A stretch of 64,000 nucleotides of DNA from Aristolochia californica (taxonomy: Eukaryota; Streptophyta; Magnoliopsida; Piperales; Aristolochiaceae), in contig JARWKL010000008.1 of assembly GCA_029961685.1 (NCBI GenBank), forward strand, positions 34,659,619 through 34,723,618, given 5' to 3'. The translations under genes were made by a program, and so were the position numbers. The notes under the pieces are model-generated. The model did no database searches. It saw only the letters and a list, made by a program, of their open reading frames with translations, and was not told where the DNA came from. How positions within the stretch are numbered: position 1 is the first letter of the stretch; the number at the start of each line of letters is the position of its first letter. This document shows positions 21,377 through 33,013 of the stretch, piece by piece.

Positions 21377-23235
21377 TCGAATGTCTTTTGCAATATGACC
21401 TTTGCTGCTTCAAATATCGATTTATCTTTGTAGATAACTCAGATAAAAAAATTGGTTGAATATACAAAAGAATAGACTTAAAAATATTTCTTTTGATATA
21501 TATTTCTTTACATAAAGTCTAGTTCTTGAGAGCATAAAATACCTTGGAATCGAAAGCATTCTGCTGCTGCTCGAACTTGTTTTGTAATCTGACCTTTGCT
21601 CATTCAAATATTGATATCTCTCTGTACATAACTCTGATTGGAAAAAATCATTTTCATTTGAAATTAGACTCAAATATTGTTCCATCAATATATATTTTAA
21701 AATATGAAAACCTCAGTATAGAGGTGAAAATTCAAAGCAAACTACAGGTTTAGGGACTGAAAAAAAAAAAACTACGAACCTAGACTTTGGGTTTAGGGTT
21801 TCGAGAAAAGAATCACATTATCTCAGTGGGTTGACCAAGTCAACTCATAGAACTTGCTCTGATACCATGTTGAATTTATGAAAAAGAGAAATACTTCATT
21901 GACTTGTTGTAATCAGATTACATAAACCACTGTTTATAATAGAGGAAGGTAGTAGAGTCTAATTATAATAAAACTACCTTTGTCCCAATTACACCCAAAC
22001 TCTAACACTTAAAGATAAGTCATAGCATAATTAAATAACTTAATATAGATAAAAGACAAATTTAACTCAAACTAGAAATCTTCTAGGATGTGACCATAAG
22101 ATAAAGATACCATTCTTGATCTTCCAACTTATGTGATAAGGATGCCAGCTCGTGGTAATCATGGTGGGTCCTACTTCTTATGGGCTTGGGCCTATCTTGT
22201 AGGCTTTCCTTGGTCGTGTGGCCCATCTTATAATACTCTTAGATATGTTGACCGTCCTTGGTAGTGTGGGTTGGAGCCCATCTTCCAACATCTCAGAAAT
22301 AAAATAATTTGACAAGTTTCCGATCAAATTCAAGCCAACACCGCAAAGAAAATCAAACCAATGTCAGCGCAATTTGGGTCTCCGGTATTTATCTTTTCCC
22401 ACTGTCCACCGTTGACCAAGAGGAGACATCAAAACTTGCTCAGGCTCGCTCTCTCGCTTCAGTTAAACTCTCCTTCGCACCAGACAGAGAGCTTACATGA
22501 ATAAAAATTACTCTCGTCTCCATGTTGAAGCGAGAGAGAAGAAACCAAAAAAACATTGATCTGGTGATATGTTGGATCAAACTAAGCAGCCTCGGACGCT
22601 ATCAAAATTTAAGAAGGTATCAAAATTTTAATTGATGGCAGTGATAATGAAGAGGAAGGCAATACAATTTAATCAAACGAAGCAAAAAAAAAAAAAAAAA
22701 AAAAACAATGCACAAGACTAAGAGATAAATGAAAAAAATTCTAACAAAGGAGGAGAATGAAACTTGAAAACCCATAGTCGGAATCCTGAAAATCAAAGCT
22801 TTGATACCATGTTGATTTTCAGGACTCCATGAATTTAGGTCATGGAAAAAAATGGAGAGAGAGAAAATCTGAGGAAGAAGAGGTTATGAATTTGATGTCC
22901 TAACCCTCCCCCTCAAGCTTTATTTATAGATTAATGAAACTACAATATTACAATAATACCCCTGAACTTAGGGTTTAGGGTTTTAACCCTGGAACTTTAA
23001 TCTAATTACATCAATGCCATCTATGAGATGACTCTTTGTTGAATTTAGTATCCCTTTTCCAATATTCCAAGCAAGGGAAGAGAGAAAGAAAAAAAGGAGA
23101 AAAGGGGAAGAAGGTTCTCGGGTAGAGAGAAGAAGAGAAGAGGAACAAGGTGTGCGCCAAGCAAAGAGAGAGAGATTTACTCAAGAGAAAATTGTAGAAC
23201 TTAATTAATTCTGAATTACAAGACCTCTATTTATA
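21374..23235 (-). repeat. Direct partial third copy of the Cop-C / Cop-B / Cop-A block
   Basis: It is nearly identical to 13316-15174. Contents: Cop-C leader 21374-21856, primer site 21857-21867, Cop-C LTR 21868-22290, TCTCA, Cop-B leader, Cop-B primer site 22798-22809, Cop-B LTR part 22810-23036, then the first 199 bp of Cop-A 3' LTR (23037-23235). It ends inside that LTR at CTATTTATA. Confidence 0.92.
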
Positions 23236-24470
23236 ATTGAAAAGGAAACCAAGCTGGTGTGAAAAATTAATTAATGCCTTCTTCTTCCCCGTGAAGCAGC
23301 TCTGGTTTCCTTGATTTATCATCTAGAAAAGGAAACCAAGCTGGTGTGAAAAATTAGCCAGCGTCTTGGCAAGATGTCATCGTCTTCAGCATCCAAAAAT
23401 AGAAACGTCTCTTCTTGGCGAGCAGAAAATAGAAACACAACCGATTTGTCGTCCGCTAAAGTTGGCGATGAACTCGTTTGGGTGCTAGCAACTCATTTAA
23501 TGGAAACTTTTCGACAACAGCAGAATATATCTCCCAGAGAATCAGCATAGGAACTTTTCAAATAAAAATCAATCCAGCAGGGGAGATATCTTCCAAAAAT
23601 AATTTCCAACTACTGTGTCTTGCTGTCCAAACGATAATCACGTAGAATCAGTTGTGGGAATCAATTCAACAACAATTTTTTCTATTTTCAGGGTCTCGAA
23701 TCATCTACTTGCATAATCACTTGGCAAGACCAAGCCTAGAAGAAATCACAGTGAGAGCCTAAGTCAGTGAATTAAATCCAGAAACATTGTCGTCTTCTTC
23801 CCCACTTCCGAATAGAGCGAAAAAAAATGACAACTAAGCTGGAGATGAACTAGGAAGATCACAGACAAGCAACTCTGAGAAGAATCGGAAGTTTCATAAA
23901 AATAGTAGTAAGATCTTCCGATGAAGCAGTAACAATGAACACAGAAGAACCAACAATTACAAACTTGGTAAAAATCTTGGTATAGAAAGGCAGAGTTGAT
24001 CTCCGATGATTGGTCAGATCGACTGTAATGAAACGGTAGCAGCAGATTTTCTGGAGTGCGTCGGACCAATTTGATCCTACAAAAAATTCCTTCTGGAGAT
24101 AAATCACAGGTAGAGACGATTTCAGAGAGGAGATAGAAGATAACTCGGATAGATTATCAACTCACACCTGGTAATAACACCACCTCCCAGCGAGCAGTAA
24201 TAGAAACTGGAAACGAAACTCGGCAGAGTTTTCATGTTGTTGTCTTCTCCGGCAACAACAACATGATTTAGAATGGACCTCGTCATTTGGCCAAAGCCTC
24301 AAAATAAAATAAACTGACAGAAGATGGTTTTCAAAAAACTAATATCACGAGCAACTATGGGAAAAGAAGGAACAACAAGATGATGAATTTTTTTTTTCTA
24401 ATCATAAATGGAGGATAATGAAACCTGAAAAACCATAGTCGGAATCCTGAAAATCAAAGCTCTGATATCA
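23236..24470 (-). mobile_element. Cop-B copy B leader and primer-binding site
   Basis: This non-coding leader ends with the primer-binding site 24459-24470 (complement of TGATATCAGAGC). A block beginning AAAAGGAAACCAAGCTGG is duplicated about 85 bp apart (23239 and 23325). Its last 100 bp match the Cop-B copy A leader (CATAGTCGGAATCCTGAAAATC). The left part is joined directly to the truncated Cop-A LTR. Confidence 0.65.
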
Positions 24471-24854
24471 TGTTGATTTTCAGGACTCCATGGATTTAGC
24501 TCATGGAGAAAAAGGGAGAGAGACTCATTGAGAGAAAACAAGAGGAAGAAGAGGTTATGGACTTGATATCCTAACCCTCCCTCTGAAGCTCTATTTATAG
24601 ATTAATGAAAATATTGTATTACAATAATACCCCTGAACTTAGGGTTTAGGGTTTAGAGTTTTAACCATAAAACTTTAATCTAATTACATCAATGCCATCT
24701 CTATGAGATGACTCTTTATTTACCATCCTGCCATCAATGTATGTGGGCCTATGGGACTTCTCTTTCATCTGTGGGCCTTGAGCCCTTCTTTTATATCTGT
24801 TGGATGCATGGGTCTTCCTTGGTCTTATGTGGACTTGGGCCCTATCTTCCAATA
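24471..24854 (-). repeat. Cop-B copy B 5' LTR
   Basis: It starts TGTTGATTTTCAGGACTCC and ends TATCTTCCAATA (last CA changed to TA). A minus-strand TATA box lies near 24595. It is a complete LTR of 384 bp, shorter than the 430-bp copy. Confidence 0.85.
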
Positions 24855-25172
24855 GATACCATGTTGAATTTATGGAAAAGTAAAAAACTTTATTGACTTG
24901 ATGTAATCAAAGTACATGAACCCCTATTTATGATAGAGGAAAGTAATAGAGTCCAATTGCAATTAAACTACCCTTGTCCCAACTACACCCAAACTCTAAC
25001 ATTTAAAGATAAGTCCTAGCATAATTAAATAACTCAACATAAGTAGAAGACTAACATAACTAAAACACATTTAAAAACTCTTATGTGAGACTTGCTTGCA
25101 TAATAATTTTGGCTCTGTAAGACTTCTTATTGTGAGAGATATGTAAGACTCTTCTATATTTGCTCTTCAACA
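24855..25172 (-). mobile_element. Cop-D family 5' LTR with 7-bp primer-site remnant
   Basis: The LTR 24862-25172 runs TGTTGAATTTATGG to TTTGCTCTTCAACA and aligns in reverse with the Cop-D LTR at 56679-56989. GATACCA at 24855-24861 is what is left of its primer-binding site. Cop-B copy B therefore appears to have inserted into, or recombined at, that primer site. No internal part of this Cop-D remains here. Confidence 0.8.
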
Positions 25173-25798
25173 CAAGCTTTCATCAACAATGAGAAATGAC
25201 CCTCAGAAATACAAGTGGATACCAAGGATGAAGCAAAACACGTCTACTAGGCTCCTGATGAGACCAAAGAGAGTGATACCAGAAGCAACCTTGCTTTTAC
25301 CAAGATGAAGTAGATTGTGCATTTACCAGAAGTTTAGAAACAAAATCACGTTGTCATGATGTAGACGATGCCTCAATTAGATCGACAATAGAACGGTGAA
25401 TCAAGACAGCAATAGAACGGTGATCATCAAAGCAGTAGAGATTCATGAAGAAGACTTGTCATACTAACATGGGTTTTCGCCAAAAACTAAAAACATAACC
25501 ATTAGCAAATCGATCATCCACCTAGCAATAGCAAGTTTGGAATTCAAAAAACTCATAGCTATGAGTCCTAAAAATCAATGCTTTGATACCATGTTGATTT
25601 TCAGGACTCCATGGGTTACATCTTGGAGAAAGAAAAATAACATACATTGGAGAGAAAAGATGAGAAAGAATGGGGTCCTCCCCCTTAAGCTATATTTATA
25701 GATGATAAGAGTACAATATTACAATTATACCCTTCACCCTAGTAAGAGTGAAGAAGTGACATAAAACATAAACTAATAGCATCAATGACCCTCCAACA
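25173..25798 (-). mobile_element. Cop-B-related leader, primer site and short LTR
   Basis: Leader 25173-25579 is non-coding, with a short duplication (AGCAATAGAACGGTGA twice near 25385). The primer-binding site complement GCTTTGATACCA is at 25580-25591. LTR 25592-25798 (207 bp) starts TGTTGATTTTCAGGACTCC and ends GACCCTCCAACA. It contains CACCCTAGTAAGAGTGAAG, also seen in the LTR piece near 31500. Confidence 0.7.
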
Positions 25799-26533
25799 TA
25801 TTCATATCTTTTAACAAGCATCAACCATCTCCTCTTCTCATACTCATCCCTAGCTTATTCTCTCTCTCTCTCGCTCTTTCTTTCTCATCCAGTCGTCCCT
25901 CTCTTCTTCCTTTCTTCTCTTCTTCTTCTTCCTCTCTTTCTCCTCCACCTTCTTCTTCCTCTCTTTCTCCTCCACCTTGATCAAGGCACTACGGAATCCT
26001 AAATTCCACATGGTATCAAAGCAATGGTTTTAGGATTCCAACTCATCCAATTAAGGTGTTAATCATATTACTTTATCAAGCTTGTCAAGTTGAAGTTTTG
26101 ATTGAAGCAAAATTGAGCAACTTATGCTCATTTAAGATAAGTGTTCTTCCTCATTTCTGTTGAGATGATTAACCTCATAAAGAGGACTGGAGAATGAGTA
26201 TTCTCTTTTTATTTGCATGAAGATTAAGTGTTGCTACTTTGATTGAACCAACATAAGGTTTTTTTATTTTTTATTTTTATTTATGTTATGGATGATATAT
26301 CAATCACCCTTGATTGATTGATCATGCTTTATATTTTTGGCCTGTGCACAATCTATTTGATCAATCATTGGTAAATATTGATTGGTCAATGCAGTTCTAG
26401 ATCTCCAAATGTGTTTTCAAAGCATGATTAAAATTGATCATAAGTACTTCTAACATATTTAAAACATCCTATATGCATCAATAAAACTTGTAGACTATGT
26501 AATTTTGTCCTAAGGCTCCAAAATCTCCCTTTA
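25799..26533 (+). mobile_element. LTR 3' part, primer-binding site and leader of an unclassified element
   Basis: A long pyrimidine stretch (25858-25978, CT and CTT repeats) precedes an LTR end ATCCTAAATTCCACA at 26010. TGGTATCAAAGC at 26011-26022 is a good primer-binding site. The following 500 bp are AT-rich and non-coding. The start of the LTR is not identifiable. Tork-1 begins at 26534. Confidence 0.55.
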
Positions 26534-26797
26534 TGCTAAGTTGTGGAGCCTAATCATCACCGAGAAGGAGTTGGAGTTGCAACCCGAGAGTGGTTAGAGA
26601 AAATATTTGTAAGTGTGTGTGATTTCTCTTGTAGACTATTTCATCTTTATAGTGGATAGCGGAAGACATGACGTAATCTCACCTTGAGGTGAACCTGTAT
26701 AAATCGTGTTGTTTCTTTTCGTGCTTGCTTTTCCTTTCTTCCATGATTATTATTATTGCTCTTGTAAGTTTGGAATTAGGGCATTTAATTTCTAGCA
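26534..26797 (+). repeat. Tork-1 5' LTR, internally deleted
   Basis: It starts TGCTAAGTTGTGGAGCC and ends TTTCTAGCA. Compared with the 422-425-bp Tork-2 LTRs, about 150 bp are missing between CCTAATCA and TCACCGAGAAGG. The repeated ATCA at both deletion ends in the full LTR suggests a short-homology deletion. Confidence 0.85.
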
Positions 26798-26832
26798 AGT
26801 GGTATAAGAGTTTTGGTTCGTAATTGAGAGCA

Positions 26833-27912
26833 ATGACTGGAGGAGAAGGATCGACACTTGGAATCAACAAGTTTGATGGTATGGATTTTGAGTTCTGGAG
26901 GATGCAGTTCAAAGACTATCTATATAGTAAAAAGTTGAACGCACCACTTCTGGATACAAAACCAGCAGGTATGAAAGATGATGAGTGGAATCTCCTTGAT
27001 AGACAGGTGTTGAGAGTAGTCCAGTTAACACTGTTGAAGAAAGTTGATCACAACGTGGCATCGAAGAAAACCGCTGCAGGGATGATGAAGATTTTGTCCG
27101 ACATGTATGAGAAGCCTTATGTAAATAATAAGGTACATCTCATGAAAAAATCCTTCAATTTAAAGATAATAGAAAATACATTAGTGGCATCGCATTTGAA
27201 TGAGTGTAGCACAATTGTCAATCAATTGACATCCATTCAAATTAAATTTGAGGATGAGGTTTGTGCCTTAATTTTTTTTGTGTCTCTACCAAATTTTTGG
27301 GAGCCTATGAGGGTTGCGGTCAACAATTCTGTAGGCAATGGGAATTTTATCTTTAATAATGTTCGGGAAATTATTCATGTTGAGAAATTTTGTAAAAAGG
27401 ACTTTGGAGAATCGTCGACATCGAATTCAGCCCTAAATGTCAAAACTAGGGGCAGGAACTTCAAGAAGAATCCCAACAAGGGCAATAATAGATGGAAGTC
27501 AATGACTGGAAGAAGCAAATCCAAATTCGGAAGGAATGTGGAGTGCTGGAATTGTGGCAAGTCTAGTGATATAAAGAAGAACTATAGAGCACCAAAGATG
27601 GATGAAAATAAAAACAACGTTGCAAATGCAGTGACTGAAGAAGTACAAGATGCTTTAATCTTATCGGTTGATAGCCCTATTGACTCTTGGATGTTAGATT
27701 CAAGGGCTTCTTTTCACAGCACTGCACACCGTGAGATCATGGAGAATTATGTTGTTGGAAATCATGGGAAGGTGTATCTTGCTGATGGAGAACTTTTGGA
27801 TATTGTCGGTATTGGTGATGTCAGTTTGAGGATGTCAAACGGGTCAGTGTGGAAAATTGACAAGGTGAGACATGTGCCAGAACTTATGCGTAACCTGATC
27901 TCAGTAGAGTAG
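26833..27912 (+). pseudogene. Tork-1 gag and protease (broken)
   Basis: Translation from ATG 26833 gives MTGGEGSTLGINKFDGMDF, a copia gag of about 270 residues (LMKKSFNLK, NECSTIVNQLTS). The zinc knuckle near 27544 reads CWNCGKSSDIKKNY, with the usual H and last C lost. In the protease the DSG active site is DSR (AGG at 27703-27705). A TAG at 27910 replaces the expected TGG. Gag would package RNA and the protease would cut the polyprotein; neither could work here. Confidence 0.9.
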
Positions 27913-30484
27913 CTTGATGATGAAGGACATAATGTGACTTTTAATGGTGCAGCCTAGAAAGTCACTAAGGGAGCCATGGTTGTTGCACGAGGAGTTAGAA
28001 CTAGAACTCCTTACATCACTTCCAATTGCAAAAACACGGTTGTAGTTGCTGATGTTGTTACTAATTCTGATTTGTGGCATTATAGGCTCGGTCACATGAG
28101 AGAGAAGGGAATGAAAGTACTTTTTTCTAAAGGAAAGCTACCAGGGTTGAAATCTTTAAACAACAGTTTGTGTGAAGGCCGTATTTTTGGCAAGCAGAAA
28201 GGGGTTAGCTTTTTTAAGGCTAGAAAGGAGCAAAAGATAGCAAAATTGGGGTTAGTTCATACATATGTGTGGGGACCTTCAACTGTTACCTCCCTTGGTG
28301 GTTCTAATCACTATGAAATATTTATTGATGATGCAAGCGAAAAAATATGGGTTTATTTCCTGAAAAAAAAATTTGATGTCTTTGATGCTTTCAAGAGATG
28401 GAGAGCAATGGTTGAGAATGAAAAAAAATTGAAGGTGAAATGCTTGTAGTTATATAATGGGGGAGAATACATAGATGATGATTTCAAGCGGTATTGTGTT
28501 GATAATGGAATCAAGATGAAGAAGATCATTCCTGGAAAACCTCAATAGAATGGTGTGGGTAATAGGATGAACAGGACTTTGAATGAGTGTGCTAGGAGCA
28601 TGAGATTACATGTGGGATTGCCATAGATGTTCTGGTCTGAGGCTATTAGCACCACTGCCTATTTGATCAACAAAGGTCCTTCAACACCATTGTATTGTAA
28701 AATACCAAAAGAGGTTTGGAGCGGCAAAGAGGTAAACCTTTCTTTCTTCAAAGTGTTTGGTTGTGTTTCATATATTCACATTGATTCTACTGTTAGAAGT
28801 ATACTTGATGCTAAATCCAAGGCATGTTTCTTCATTGGCTATGGGGGTACCGAGTTTGGTTATCGCTTCTGTGATGACCAATGTTGTAAAATTATCAGGA
28901 GCAAGGATTGATCTTCAATGAAGGTGCCTTATATAAAAAACAGGTTGAAAACAGAGTCTGAGAGCACAAGTGAAGAAGCCAAGAAGTTTGAAGTGATTCA
29001 GTTGAGAGATCTTCCAGTTATTAAGAAGGATAATATTGCTCAAGAAGTTTAGGAAAACATACCCGCAGAAGTAAATCAAAACATTCTTGTGGCTGAACTC
29101 GAGAGATCTGCCAGAACTAGCAGACCACCATAGAGGTACTACCTTGCGTTGAATTATATTTTGTTGACCGATAGAGGTGAACCCGAGAGTTATGAGGAAG
29201 CGATGCAAGTTGATGAATCAATCGAGTGGGAGTTGGCCATGTGGGTAGAGATGGATTCACTATTATCCAATTAGACATGGCATTTTACCGAGTTACCAAA
29301 AGGGAAGAAGGCCTTGCAGAATAAATGGGTTTACCAAATAAAAGATGAACATGATGGCAGCAAGTGGTACAAGGCAAGACTGGTTATAAAGGGCTATCAA
29401 CAAAAAGAAGGCATTGACTACACTAAGATTTTCTCTCGAGTAGTGAAATTGACTACTATTAGAACAATGCTTAGACTAGTGGGAAATGAAGACTTGCACT
29501 TAGAGAAATTGGATGTAAAGACAACTTTTCTTGATGGTGATTTGGATGAAGAAATTTACATGAAGCAGATATAGGGTTTCAAAGAACAGAAAAAGAAGAA
29601 ACTGGTGTGCAAACTTCAAAAGAACTTGTATGGTCTTAATAGGCTCCAAGACAATGGTATAAGAAGTTTGATACCTTTATGAGTAGTAATGGTTTCTTGA
29701 GGTGCCAGGCGGATCATTATTGTTATGTAAAGAAGCTTGATAACTCCTACATCATTTTACTACTGGATGTTGATGACATGTTGATAGCAAGTGCGTGCGA
29801 ATAGGAAATAGATAAGTTGAAAAGGGAGTTATCCAAGAAGTTTTCAAAGAAAGATTTAGGTGTTGGAAAAAAAATCCCTGGGATGAGGATTACTAGGGAT
29901 GTTAATATCTTGAAACTACCACAAGAAGAATATGTGAAGAAGGTGCTAAGCAGAATGAACATGAATGATGCAAAACTAGTGAATACTCCTTTGTCTAGTC
30001 ACTTTAGGCTCTCTAAGGAGCAGTCACTTTGTATAGAGCAAGAGCGAGCCTACATGGCCAATGTGCCTTATGCTTCAACTATTTGCAGTCTCAAGTATGC
30101 TTCTACTATATGAGTGATTCAGGTAAGCAACATTGGGAAGTAGTGAAGCGGATTCTCAAGGATTTGAGAGGCACTGCATACTCAGCTTTATGTTTCAGAA
30201 AGTAAGACTTGGGATTACAGGGTTTATGTCTCAAGCATGGGAAGAATGTGTTGTATTGTGATAGTCATAGTGTTATTCATTTAGCAAAGAACCATGTTTA
30301 TCATGCCAGCACCAAGCACATACAGGTTCGTTATCACTTCAATAGATCGGCTCTTGAGGATGGATTATTAGCACTTGAAAATATTCAAGGGAGTCAGAAT
30401 ATGGCTGATATGTTGAAAAAGACTGTTACGATTGAGAAACTGAACCTGCATGCAACTTCAGTTGGACTTCTCTTTGAGGATTGA
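27913..30484 (+). pseudogene. Tork-1 integrase, RT and RNase H (broken)
   Basis: Integrase: LWHYRLGHM and a zinc finger with CEGRIFGKQ, where one C is lost (near 28070-28190), then HTYVWGP, DNGIKM and the NGVGNRMNRT region near 28550. Stops fall at 27955, 28447, 28546 and 28624. RT: NKWVYQIKDEHDGSKWYKAR (29322) to the catalytic box, which reads DVDD in place of YVDD near 29768. RNase H with its C-terminal tail (YCDSHSVIHLAKNHVYH, VTIEKLNLHATSVGLL) ends at 30484. Frameshifts occur near 29640 and 30110. Confidence 0.88.
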
Positions 30485-30543
30485 GAAGTTGTTTCCAGTG
30501 TAGAGGAGCTATTGATGATGGATTAGTCTCCAAGTGGGAGATT

Positions 30544-30921
30544 TTTTAAGTTGTGGAATCTAATTAACGCCATACGTAGAATTGGCATGCAGATCATTAA
30601 GGGTAGTTTGGGAATTTCACACTTGTATTATAGTTGCCCTAGTTTTTTCTTTATATTTGGGGGCACTATTGTTAGGGTTATCATCGATAAGGATCTTCAG
30701 TTCCGATTGAGAGAGATTAGAGAAAAATACTTGAGTGTGTGTGGTTTTTCTTGTAAACTACTTCGTTATCATAATGAATTATTGTAGCGGCGGAAGATAG
30801 GACGCAGTCTCACCTTGAGGCGAACCTGTATAAATCTTGTATATTTAGTGTTTGATTATTTCTTCTTTTGTGATTATTATTTCTCTCGTTAGTATTGAAT
30901 TACGGCATCTAATTCCTAACA
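30544..30921 (+). repeat. Tork-1 3' LTR
   Basis: It begins TTTTAAGTTGTGG (consensus TGTTAAG) after the polypurine tract CCAAGTGGGAGA and ends AATTCCTAACA. It is 378 bp, with a deletion of about 40 bp relative to Tork-2. Confidence 0.85.
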
Positions 30922-31575
30922 AAAGTCTCATTGTTGATGGAGTAAAATGGCTTGAAACTTGAAGTTTTCTGCTACTGCATGAAACTTTTTTGCTTCAGAT
31001 GTAAATTTCTCTTTCTAGAAAATTTGGCTTTCAATGATTCTTTTTGAGTTGAAAACTAGACTCAAATATAAATTTAACTATATAAAAATTGTCTATATTA
31101 AACATACGGTAAGAGAATTAAAAATAAATTAAAAATATGAATTTGGAAAGACCACTAAAGGAAAAATGAGAAATTCCTCTTGTGTTTTGTTCTTCGTCTT
31201 CTTCTTCCTCCCTTTCTTCTCCATCTTCTTCTCCTTTTCCATCACAAATCTTTCCCCACTCTGATACTAAGTAGAAACTTAGGATTTCCATGTTGTATAA
31301 TCATAGTAGAAGAGGATTAAGGGGTGAGAAGAAGAAGAAGAGTTGTGGAGAGAAGGTTTTAGGAGGAGAAGAGGAAGAGTGACGAATTTGGTGAAAAGAG
31401 GAGGAATAATAGGGTAATGAACTTGTCCAAACCCTCCCCCTTAAATTGTATTTATAGATTTCAAAAGTACTAATATTATAAGAATACCACCCTTTACACT
31501 AGTAAGAGTGAATAAGAAACATAAATTATAAACTAATTACATCAGTGTCACCCTAATTATATCATATCTTCCAAT
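30922..31575 (-). mobile_element. Cop-B-related leader and LTR fragment
   Basis: 30922-31258 is AT-rich leader-like DNA with a pyrimidine tract (31191-31245). CTCTGATACTAAG (31259-31271) resembles the complement of a degraded primer-binding site. 31272-31575 resembles the LTR at 25592-25798, with CTCCCCCTTAAATTGTATTTATAG and CACTAGTAAGAGTGAA, ending ATATCTTCCAATA. Boundaries are approximate. Confidence 0.5.
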
Positions 31576-32133
31576 AAAGATGAAGTGGTCAAATTTGGGT
31601 ATGACGAGATCGTCAATGCACCTACCAATCTAGTGCTCTTGTTGAAGATGAAGCGATCGATTTGGGGTATGGCGAGACCATCAATGCAGTGATCAAAGGT
31701 GTCACATGAACAAGGAGAAAGGGAAGAGGAAGAAATGACAGGGATTCAGTTGGCGGAGAGGCAGAGGGAGCAATTTCGAAGAAAAAATTTCAAAAGAAGG
31801 CAAAAGAATCGATCTAATTTGATACCATATGAGAGGCTGAACTGAACCATGTCTTTGCATTAATTGAGAGTGAAATTTATATAAAATTTACAACAGAAAG
31901 GATAAATAGAATCATCGAAGATCTTATCTCCTAAACAGAAGGGAAATAAGAATTCTTATCTCCTAAACTGAGAAGATAATCCCTTATCAAGTAGCCCATC
32001 CAGAATCTCAGTATCCATCCCTAGTAGAGCTTTCTCTTCATTTATTCAAACTTTTTTTGGAGTTTGGAAATGGGTGAACTCCTCTAATGGAGTCAAGTTC
32101 AGTCCTCCATCGGCGTTATTTAGTTCACTAACA
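31576..32133 (-). mobile_element. Leader, primer site and LTR of another element
   Basis: A 42-bp block (GATGAAGTGGTCAAATTTGG... and GATGAAGCGATCGATTTGGG...) is duplicated at about 31580 and 31647. The complement of TGGTATCAAATTAG lies at 31814-31827. The LTR 31830-32133 runs TGAGAGGCTGAACTG to GTTCACTAACA in plus coordinates and has a minus-strand TATA box (TATATAAA near 31880). This family is not otherwise present in the window. Confidence 0.55.
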
Positions 32134-32556
32134 CCTTCTTCCAAACAGAATCGCCCCTAAGTCCCAACGAATTATGAAACACTTGTTCACCAAGATATCC
32201 ACTTTCATTCCATCACGTCCACCTTTGGAATTGCCAAATTTAACTCATCACCGACCAACACAACTCTTGGTTATAGAGCATGTTCAACCTGCAAGAAGAC
32301 TCCAAGATGCTGGAAAAAGTTCCAAAAAAAGCTTACTATTGGATTCTCAGACTTAACATTTGTAGGGGTACCTTGGAAATCCCACATTTTCCTATTGATA
32401 AAAACACCAAAATTCTGCTACGAACCATGGCAGCTTGGGAACAGTGTCATCTAATTGTTGGGGGCGATCTTTACTAGTTATGCTATCTTTATGGACTACT
32501 CGAACAAACATTGGGATCTGAATGCTACTTCCATTTTCAATGCCTTGGGCACCAAG
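32134..32556 (-). other. Probable 3' internal end of the same LTR family
   Basis: On the minus strand this segment ends GGGGCGATTCTGTTTGGAAGAAGG directly before an LTR start TGTTAGTGAAC, which fits a polypurine tract and LTR junction. No coding similarity could be recognised in the rest. It is cut at 32556 by Tork-2. Confidence 0.4.
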
Positions 32557-32978
32557 TATTAAGTTGTGGAGCCTAATCAATGCCTTACGTTGAGTTGATA
32601 TACAGGACGTAGTCTCACCTTGAAGTGAACTTGTTGTTTCATTAAGGGCAGTTTGGGGATTTCACTCTTGTATTAAGGTTGCCCTAATTTTTTCTTTATA
32701 TTTGAGGGCACCATGATTAAGGTTTTATCATCACGAAGAAGGACCTTGAGTTGCAGCCTGAGAGAGGTTAGATAAAAACACTTGTAAGTATGTGAGATTT
32801 ATTTTTGTAACTATTTTATTTTCATAGTGGATTACTACAGCAGCGAAAGACAAGACGTAGTCTCGTCTTGAGGTGAACCTGTATAAATCTTGTGTGTTAT
32901 TTTGTGCTTGTTTTTTTTCTTCAGCAATTATTATTATTGCTCTTGTTAGTTTGGAATTAGGGCATCTAATTCCTAACA
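32557..32978 (+). repeat. Tork-2 5' LTR
   Basis: This 422-bp LTR starts TATTAAGTTGTGGAGCC (consensus TGTTAAG) and ends TAATTCCTAACA. The sequence GACGTAGTCTCACCTTGA occurs twice within it in related form, near the start and near the end. Confidence 0.88.
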
Positions 32979-33013
32979 AGTGGTATCATATCTTTGGTTT
33001 ATGATTGAGATCA

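Larger units (their letters stand above)
26534..30921 (+). mobile_element. Tork-1, Ty1/copia of the Tork (Tnt1-like) lineage
   Basis: 5' LTR 26534-26797, primer-binding site 26798-26810 (AGTGGTATAAGAG), gag-pol 26833-30484, 3' LTR 30544-30921. The 5' LTR is only 264 bp because of an internal deletion. The element stays in one reading frame from gag to the middle of RT, broken by stops only, and shifts frame after about 29640. No matching target-site duplication is visible (CTTTA left, AAAGT right). Confidence 0.9.

Noticed and set aside
32134..32556. Host gene exon
   Set aside because: No continuous frame or recognised domain; its end fits a purine tract adjoining an LTR.
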